Origin: Roseburia sp.
GTDB lineage: Bacteria > Bacillota > Clostridia > Lachnospirales > Lachnospiraceae
DNA length: 7,060 nucleotides
Reading direction: 5' to 3'
Assembly (NCBI GenBank): GCA_019421345.1
Contig: JAHZFL010000038.1
Coordinates: 1 to 7,060 of the forward strand
Shown in pieces: positions 1-4,685 of the stretch. Position 1 is the first letter of the stretch; each line of letters opens with the position of its first letter. Under the pieces are notes generated by a model. The model saw only the letters and a program-made list of their open reading frames with translations. It searched no databases and had not been told where the DNA came from. The translations under genes and the position numbers were made by a program.

Positions 1-50
1 TAATGACATATCTTATATCAGTTTTTTGAGTTTACACAAAACTTGAAACG
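1..50. mobile_element. Possible terminal end of an insertion sequence (IS256-like)
   Basis: These bases are AT-rich and carry stop codons in the recombinase frame (TAA at 1-3, TGA at 4-6). None of the three + frames continues the recombinase upstream of about position 45. Read on the - strand, positions 28-41 give TTTTGTGTAAACTC. From memory this resembles the GTGTAAA-containing terminal repeats of IS256-family (Mutator) elements. No transposase coding is visible, because the window begins here. An alternative is unrelated flanking DNA joined by a deletion. Confidence 0.3.
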
Positions 51-528
51 GTCTCGACTGGAATGCCACGCCCGAACCATCAATGAGCTGGTCCTTCAGG
101 ATGCCGTCGTCAAGGCAATTAACCAGATGCTTGGAGACAAAAGTAGCTATCAGGCACAGCTGCAGCTTAACATCGCTTCGGTTATCCGAGCTTCGCAGGC
201 CACTTCCGTTGAGAACATCGACGAGAAGCTGATGGCCCTGCAACAAGAGCTCATCCAGAAAGCCCAGAGCAAAGAAGCCTACGACGAGATTGCTGATGAG
301 ATTTTCAGACTCCGAGAGCTCCGCCAGCAGACAACAGTCGATACTGCTGCAAGGGATGAGCAAATAAAACGAATCAACGACCTGCAGGATTACATCTCCC
401 AGCAGACCACCCACCTCACCGACTTTGATGAGTCACTGGTACGACGCTGGGTCAAGCAGATAACCGTCTGGGGTGACCGCATCACCGTCGAACTGAAATC
501 CGGTGTCAGTATCGATGTTGATGCATAA
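43..528 (+). pseudogene. Large serine recombinase, C-terminal remnant
   Basis: Only the C-terminal part of a large serine recombinase (resolvase/invertase superfamily, integration or excision of mobile elements) is present. The reading frame opens after a TGA at 4-6, and the only start is a TTG at 43 with no ribosome-binding site, so it is unlikely to be translated as an intact protein. Numbered from that TTG, residues 8-27 (C-H-A-R-T-I-N-E to V-V-K-A-I-N) match the stretch after the zinc-ribbon region. Residues 56-123 are Glu/Gln/Leu-rich and probably form the coiled coil. Residues 131-159 (LVRRWVKQITV to KSGVSIDV) match the typical beta-rich C-terminal end, and the natural stop TAA is at 526-528. 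Intact members are usually about 500-560 residues. The catalytic Ser resolvase domain and most of the DNA-binding recombinase domain are missing. Family assignment is from recalled motifs. Confidence 0.75.
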
Positions 529-543
529 CTCCATAGACGCACG

Positions 544-592
544 AAGGCTCCTCATCACTGGATAATCTCCGGTGATGGGGAGCCTTTTCATT
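544..592 (+). terminator. Intrinsic terminator of the recombinase remnant
   Basis: An 18-bp stem, 544-561 with 569-586, pairs completely if two G-U pairs are allowed. The loop is 7 nt (ATAATCT), and the run TTTTCATTTTATTT follows on the + strand. The stop of the convergent gene lies just beyond it (593-595), so the hairpin may also slow - strand transcription, although no U-tract follows it in that direction. Confidence 0.85.
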
Positions 593-2221
593 TTATTTCA
601 AATTTTCAATATTTAATTCCATGAACGTTAAAAAGTTCGTAGCGTCTTTTAACAAACATGAAAAGGTTTCTGCATAATTTTCTTTTTTCACATCAAGCTT
701 TTTTGTAATTTTTTGGTATCCCTTTCCTTTACGATGTCCTGTTCCACTTGAACGTAACTCCTGCAGATTTCTCAAGAACTTAATATGTTCATCATAGTTT
801 TCGATATTGCTTTCACATAGCCATGCCTCTATTTTTGAGATACTACCTACAAGTTTTTCGTAATTACCAGTTAATCGCTTTGAAATACTCTTTTCATTTA
901 AAGAATCAATTAGTATTTTGACTAAAGAAAGAACAAGCATATCCATCTCAGCAATTGAATTATTTACTGGAACTCTTAATGTTTCAAAATTATAAGTATC
1001 TTGCTCTGTTAACGATAAAAATAAAGGCCATCCATACTTTTCAGCGAAAACCTGATTCAATCGTGTATAAGCTTTCTTAAAAACAAAATCTGGAGAGTCT
1101 GAGTCTGATGCAATACACATAAAATCTCTCTTTATTTTTGTTTTGCTCAATTTTCCTCCAATTGGCTTGTTAAATCCCCTCCAGTAATGTTGCTCTGCTT
1201 CGCTTGGTAAGTCTCTTCCCAAATCACCTAGATAAGCCGATACATAATCTGAATTGCTATTATCAATATACAATGACCACAATACGCCACATCGAATAAT
1301 TCCATCTCCAACTTTATAAATTTCAGGTTTTGAATAATACTTATTCATTACTGCACTATCAAAATATACAGGTGTTAAATAGTGTGGTGCTGTTGGATTT
1401 GCTCCAAAGTAATTGTTTAGATCCTTCGGATTACAAGTATGGCGTATTTCTTTTCCGTTCTCATCTATACCAATAATAAAATCAACATAAGTCTTTTCTT
1501 CATTATACGGCCAAATATTACTATCACATAAACTGCAACCTGAAATAACATTTTTTGCAAAAATATAAGAATAATTTTCTCTCTTTACTCCAGTTGATGT
1601 GTTTCCGATATTAAGTGTATAAAAAATTGTGTTGTCGTTATTTCTATAAGCCAGTCCGTCTTCCTTGACTTTTTCTGAGTCACTAATAGAAATGCATCTA
1701 CTATCAATATGAATCATCAACACTTTTTCTTTCACTGCTAGATACGTTTTTAAGTATCTTTTATGTATAGTGATGTACCCATTGTCATTCATTTTCACTA
1801 CAGTAATTCCTTCACCGTTAGAAACATCAATATATTCTTTTTTTTGTGAGTTGAAATACAAATTAAATAATAGTCGAAACTCTTCAACAATTTCTATTGA
1901 ATCCGGCGCCACACCATTATATTCTCTTTTTATAATAAGCGGTTCATAACCATTGTCGTTTCCCCAGCAATGATAAACCTTTTCATCATCTTCCCAAGAA
2001 CCATAAACTGTAATCCCCGGCATCAATGTATGTGCATTATAGGTATCGTTTTCCATATCATTTTCAACTTCATCCAAAGGAAGAAGAAAACTCTGAAGGT
2101 ATATATCATACTTTTCATCAATTTTATTTCCTGATACTGGAACCATTATGTCAGCATCTAAGCCTCTCTCAATCCATTCTCGAATATCAATCTGATACAA
2201 ATAATCTTTATTCATCATCAT
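593..2221 (-). CDS. Uncharacterised 542-aa protein with C-terminal HEPN-like R-x5-H region
   Basis: I do not recognise a named family. The protein has no signal peptide and no membrane segment, so it is probably cytoplasmic. Residues 1-330 look like a mixed alpha/beta region. It contains C229-x2-C232 and H261-x-C263, a possible zinc site. Residues 326-351 (VSAYLGDLGRDLP, then YWRGFN) look conserved, since I recall similar strings in other hypothetical proteins. From about 424 the sequence is helical: 425-441, 455-469, 477-490 and 516-541. R490-S-S-G-T-G-H496 sits between the third and fourth helices. That four-helix layout with R-x4-6-H is the signature of HEPN domains, many of which are RNases in toxin-antitoxin, abortive-infection or CRISPR systems. 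The gene is clearly AT-rich compared with rlmD and pcrA, which suggests transfer. It is monocistronic and convergent with the recombinase remnant. The start is one of three successive ATGs. Coding status is secure; the function is inferred. Confidence 0.85.
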   Translation of the reverse strand: MMMNKDYLYQIDIREWIERGLDADIMVPVSGNKIDEKYDIYLQSFLLPLDEVENDMENDTYNAHTLMPGITVYGSWEDDEKVYHCWGNDNGYEPLIIKREYNGVAPDSIEIVEEFRLLFNLYFNSQKKEYIDVSNGEGITVVKMNDNGYITIHKRYLKTYLAVKEKVLMIHIDSRCISISDSEKVKEDGLAYRNNDNTIFYTLNIGNTSTGVKRENYSYIFAKNVISGCSLCDSNIWPYNEEKTYVDFIIGIDENGKEIRHTCNPKDLNNYFGANPTAPHYLTPVYFDSAVMNKYYSKPEIYKVGDGIIRCGVLWSLYIDNSNSDYVSAYLGDLGRDLPSEAEQHYWRGFNKPIGGKLSKTKIKRDFMCIASDSDSPDFVFKKAYTRLNQVFAEKYGWPLFLSLTEQDTYNFETLRVPVNNSIAEMDMLVLSLVKILIDSLNEKSISKRLTGNYEKLVGSISKIEAWLCESNIENYDEHIKFLRNLQELRSSGTGHRKGKGYQKITKKLDVKKENYAETFSCLLKDATNFLTFMELNIENLK

Positions 2222-2226
2222 TCAAA

Positions 2227-2233
2227 CCCTCCT
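2227..2233 (-). promoter_or_regulatory. Ribosome-binding site AGGAGGG before a triple ATG
   Basis: On the - strand AGGAGGG lies 5 nt before the first of three successive ATG codons (2219-2221, 2216-2218, 2213-2215). Spacing is 8 nt to the second and 11 nt to the third. The second ATG has the most usual spacing, so the mature start may be one residue shorter than annotated. Confidence 0.75.
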
Positions 2234-2411
2234 GTTATCTATTCCACTGCCAAGTCTGCCTCTTAATATCGAGTGGCTTGAACTGCGGTCGGTGCTGACA
2301 ACAATCCCAGTGCCACAACCTATGACATCTAATCCACAGCCTAAACCCTACCGCATTTTTTCGGTCATCCACTTTTTCTCCGGTCAGACCTAAAAGTAGA
2401 TATGTTTCCAT
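2234..2411. other. GC-richer spacer between the AT-rich gene and the rlmD terminator; no supported gene
   Basis: Base composition changes at the ribosome-binding site of the unknown gene, and this spacer is more GC-rich than that gene. One - strand frame stays open through it (2235-2483), but it begins inside the putative rlmD terminator and has no recognisable product. Another - strand frame reads LDVIGCGTGIVVSTDRSSS in its middle, with a stop before it, and could be the tail of a decayed mobile-element gene. It should contain the promoter of the unknown gene, but I see no convincing -35/-10 pair. Confidence 0.4.
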
Positions 2412-2472
2412 ACAAGAAAACCGAGCTTTCTGCAAGGCTTCTCTGATGATACTAACCTTACAAAAAGCCCGG
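2412..2472 (-). terminator. Probable intrinsic terminator of rlmD
   Basis: Starting 22 nt after the rlmD stop, a 17-nt arm (2472 to 2456) pairs with 2437 to 2421. Every position pairs if three G-U pairs are allowed. The loop is 18 nt, and TTTTCTTG follows on the - strand. The large loop makes this less certain than a classical terminator. The inverted repeat could alternatively be a remnant of an element end. Confidence 0.5.
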
Positions 2473-2493
2473 AAACACGCCACTTTTCAGCAT

Positions 2494-4065
2494 TTATTTA
2501 TCTTTTTTAGACATCAAACAGACCGTCTCTACATGATAAGTCGCCGGAAACATATCCACGCAGCATACCTTCTCCACCGCATATCCCCGTGCCAGAAGCG
2601 TCTCCAGATCTCTCGCGAGGCTCGTCGGCTTACACGAAATATACACCATCTGCGGCACTCCATAGCGGATGATCTTCTCCAACGCCTTCGGATGGATGCC
2701 ATCACGCGGAGGATCAAGCACAATATAATCCGGCTTCTCCTCAATCGCATCCAGCACCTTCAGCACATCTCCGGCAATAAACTCACAATTATCCAGTGCG
2801 TTTAGCTTTGCATTTTCCCGCGCAGCGGCAACTGCCTCCTCAACGATCTCAACGCCAATTACCTTCTTTGCTACCGGAGCGAGCATCTGCGCGATCGTTC
2901 CCGTTCCCGAATACAGATCAAAGACGATCTTGCCGTCTCCCGCACTTTGCGCATTGCGCATTCCTTGCGTGCTTTCGTTCACGCCTTCTATTTCTCCGCT
3001 GTCTCCATGCGCTGCATTCCCGCCTTCATATTCCTCAATCCCATGCGCTGCATTCCCCGTTCCACCGGTGTTGAGGGCATTTCCGATAAACTCACGCGCC
3101 GTACTATAAAGCACCTCCGCTCCCAGAGAATTTGTCTGGAAAAAAGAAAACGGCGTAATCTGAAAACGAAGTCCCAAAAGCTCCTCATAAAAATAATCCT
3201 GACCGAATAAAATCTCTGTTCCTTCATCACGGATGATATCTGCGACACCGTCATTTTTTGTATGCAGGATACCTGTCATTTTGCCGAGATAATTTGCAGA
3301 CAGCAGAGCGTCCCTCCAGCCAAAAAGCAGCGTCTGCTCCCAGTCCTCCTCCGCGCCCTGGTTCCGCAGACCTCCCCCGCAAGCATTCCGATCCGCTTGC
3401 GTTGTCGTTACAAGATCCACAAGAATCTCTCCTGTTTTTGCCGCCTTGCGAACCAGAAGATGCCGCAAATACCCCGTGTGCAAAAGCTTGTGATAATAAG
3501 GAATTTCCCGCTCCTTAAAATATGTAAGCGTCACCTCCAGTATCTTTCTGAAATCTTCATCCACAATTTGGCACTCTGGCACATTCACAATATCATAAAA
3601 GCTCCCGCGCTTATGCATACCGAGTGCCAGGGGTCCGCCCTTATACTCATCGCCAAAGGAAAATTCCATCTTATTGCGGTACTCCGTCTGACGCGGACTC
3701 TCCCTGATGCCCAAAAATTCATACGAGTTCTGATATGAAAGCACAACCTCATCGATCATCTTTTTTACCTGCTCCGCCTTTAGGGCAAGCTGTTCCTCAT
3801 ACGGAATACTCTGATAAGTACAGCCTCCGCAATTTCCCGCATGCATACATCCGGTTTCCTTTCGCTCAATCGGCGACTGCTCCAAGACCTCAAGCAGTCT
3901 CCCCTCACACCTGCCCTTCCTTACCTTCTGAACAGCAACCGAAACACGCTGTCCTTTTATCGCATTTTTTACGACAACCTGTGTCCCATCCTCTGTATTG
4001 ATAATCCCTTTATTCGGAAAATCCACACGCGCAATCATTCCCTCAATAATCTGTCCCTTTTTCAC
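2494..4065 (-). CDS. rlmD: 23S rRNA (uracil-5-)-methyltransferase RlmD/RlmCD (RumA family)
   Basis: This enzyme transfers a methyl group from S-adenosylmethionine to C5 of uridine in 23S rRNA (U1939 in E. coli; Gram-positive RlmCD enzymes also modify U747). I start it at GTG 4063-4065, giving 523 aa, because a strong ribosome-binding site precedes it and the protein then opens with VKKGQIIEG, as TRAM domains usually do. The ATG at 4099-4101 would add 12 residues but has no good site. Numbered from the GTG: TRAM domain about 2-60; 4Fe-4S ligands C73, C79, C82 and C165; SAM-contacting Q310 in FSFFQTN; motif I D-L-Y-S-G-T-G at 383-389; D-P-P-R at 451-454; catalytic nucleophile C478 in Y-I-S-C; catalytic Glu E513 in HVETV. 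All key residues are present, so it should be active. The family is usually about 450-460 aa. The excess is partly a Gly/Glu-rich insertion at residues 329-376. Confidence 0.95.
   Translation of the reverse strand: MKKGQIIEGMIARVDFPNKGIINTEDGTQVVVKNAIKGQRVSVAVQKVRKGRCEGRLLEVLEQSPIERKETGCMHAGNCGGCTYQSIPYEEQLALKAEQVKKMIDEVVLSYQNSYEFLGIRESPRQTEYRNKMEFSFGDEYKGGPLALGMHKRGSFYDIVNVPECQIVDEDFRKILEVTLTYFKEREIPYYHKLLHTGYLRHLLVRKAAKTGEILVDLVTTTQADRNACGGGLRNQGAEEDWEQTLLFGWRDALLSANYLGKMTGILHTKNDGVADIIRDEGTEILFGQDYFYEELLGLRFQITPFSFFQTNSLGAEVLYSTAREFIGNALNTGGTGNAAHGIEEYEGGNAAHGDSGEIEGVNESTQGMRNAQSAGDGKIVFDLYSGTGTIAQMLAPVAKKVIGVEIVEEAVAAARENAKLNALDNCEFIAGDVLKVLDAIEEKPDYIVLDPPRDGIHPKALEKIIRYGVPQMVYISCKPTSLARDLETLLARGYAVEKVCCVDMFPATYHVETVCLMSKKDK
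2938..3081 (-). repeat. In-frame repeat-containing insertion within rlmD
   Basis: Here rlmD encodes about 48 extra Gly/Ala/Asn/Glu-rich residues between the central domain and the SAM motif DLYSGTG. A 17-bp sequence (CCATGCGCTGCATTCCC on the + strand) occurs at 3005-3021 and again at 3041-3057, a 36-bp period that encodes G-N-A-A-H-G twice. A related TGCGCATTCC lies at 2955-2964. The pattern suggests a decayed tandem duplication that kept the frame. Confidence 0.75.
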
Positions 4066-4071
4066 GCAAAG

Positions 4072-4078
4072 CCTCCCT
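4072..4078 (-). promoter_or_regulatory. Ribosome-binding site deciding the rlmD GTG start
   Basis: AGGGAGG on the - strand lies 6 nt before GTG 4063-4065. The upstream ATG at 4099-4101 has only a weak GAAGG directly against it. This favours the shorter protein. Confidence 0.75.
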
Positions 4079-4249
4079 GTCTTTCCTAAATCTCCATGCA
4101 TCCTTCACCCACCGGTCTTAAAGCATGTACGAAAAAATCTCTCCTACAAGCTTCTATGCCCGCAACGGATCGCATCAGCGGCATACTTCTACTGTGCCGC
4201 AGCGCAACCCGCTCCAGAGCATTTTCATTTTATTAGTAAGCAAAAAGTT

Positions 4250-4287
4250 TCTATAAAATCACAAAAGGGCTGCTGTCCGCAGCCCTT
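4250..4287 (-). terminator. Intrinsic terminator of the small membrane-protein gene
   Basis: A perfect 9-bp stem, AAGGGCTGC paired with GCAGCCCTT (4287-4279 with 4273-4265), has a 5-nt loop. TTGTGATTTTATAG follows on the - strand. It begins 11 nt after the stop of the small membrane-protein gene and would largely separate its transcript from rlmD. Confidence 0.8.
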
Positions 4288-4298
4288 CTTACCCCTAA

Positions 4299-4583
4299 TT
4301 ACTCCTCGGTCTTATTCTCCGCCGATTCCTCTAACACATCGTCGTCCTCATCGTCCTCGAAAAAATCATCTTCAAAATCGTCCTCAAAGTCATCCTCGAA
4401 ATCATCTAAATAGTCCGGGGTGAAAAAGCGATAGATTCCATAGATTGCTGCAGCAACCGCTACGATAATGCCCACGATCGCAAAAATCCATACAATCTTA
4501 GAAGCCTTCTTCTCCTCCTGTTCCTTCTTGTTCAGCAGATCATTCAACTTTGTCATGCTCATCAATTCCTCCATCTTGCTCAT
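4299..4583 (-). CDS. Small single-pass membrane protein with repetitive acidic tail (94 aa)
   Basis: No named family is recognised, although I recall similar small proteins annotated as hypothetical in Lachnospiraceae. Residues 1-29 are charged and Lys-rich near the membrane (KKEQEEKKASK at 19-29). Residues 30-51 form one hydrophobic segment of Ile, Val, Ala and Trp. Residues 57-82 are almost wholly Asp, Glu and Phe, with the unit D-D-F-E repeated about four times, followed by a more mixed acidic end. By the positive-inside rule the N-terminus is probably cytoplasmic and the acidic tail outside; this is inference. A strong ribosome-binding site, its own extended -10 promoter and a terminator show a stand-alone transcription unit. 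It lies 102 bp after pcrA, and no terminator is visible between them, so some read-through is likely. The function is unknown. The tail could bind cations or a basic partner. Confidence 0.85.
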   Translation of the reverse strand: MSKMEELMSMTKLNDLLNKKEQEEKKASKIVWIFAIVGIIVAVAAAIYGIYRFFTPDYLDDFEDDFEDDFEDDFFEDDEDDDVLEESAENKTEE

Positions 4584-4591
4584 CTGGTCAT

Positions 4592-4597
4592 CCTCCT
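4592..4597 (-). promoter_or_regulatory. Ribosome-binding site of the small membrane-protein gene
   Basis: AGGAGG on the - strand lies 8 nt before ATG 4581-4583, a near-ideal spacing. An ATG closer to the site is out of frame and stops at once, which fixes this start. Confidence 0.85.
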
Positions 4598-4641
4598 GTT
4601 ATTTATTTACTGCACTTCCACAATTAGTTTCTTTTCTGTTG

Positions 4642-4650
4642 ATTATATCA
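4642..4650 (-). promoter_or_regulatory. Extended -10 promoter of the small membrane-protein gene
   Basis: The - strand reads TGATATAAT (4650 to 4642), a perfect TATAAT preceded by TGn. No good -35 lies at 16-18 nt, as expected for an extended -10 promoter. Transcription would start near 4635, about 50 nt before the start codon. Confidence 0.65.
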
Positions 4651-4685
4651 TATGTTTCCCAATTCGCCTATATAAATTCGCAAAT

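Noticed and set aside
13..414. 133-aa open frame on the - strand
   Set aside because: It is antisense to the recombinase remnant, which has recognisable protein motifs, and no ribosome-binding site supports it.
2235..2483. 82-aa open frame on the - strand
   Set aside because: It starts inside the putative rlmD terminator, has no ribosome-binding site, and its sequence is rich in Trp, Cys, His and Arg with no recognisable domain. I treat it as spacer.
3005..3057. Repeats considered as a CRISPR array
   Set aside because: There are only two 17-bp copies, the intervening sequence is 19 bp, and the whole region is in-frame coding sequence of rlmD.
3262..3738. 158-aa open frame on the + strand
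   Set aside because: It is antisense to the conserved central part of rlmD and has a low-complexity Arg/Leu/Pro composition.
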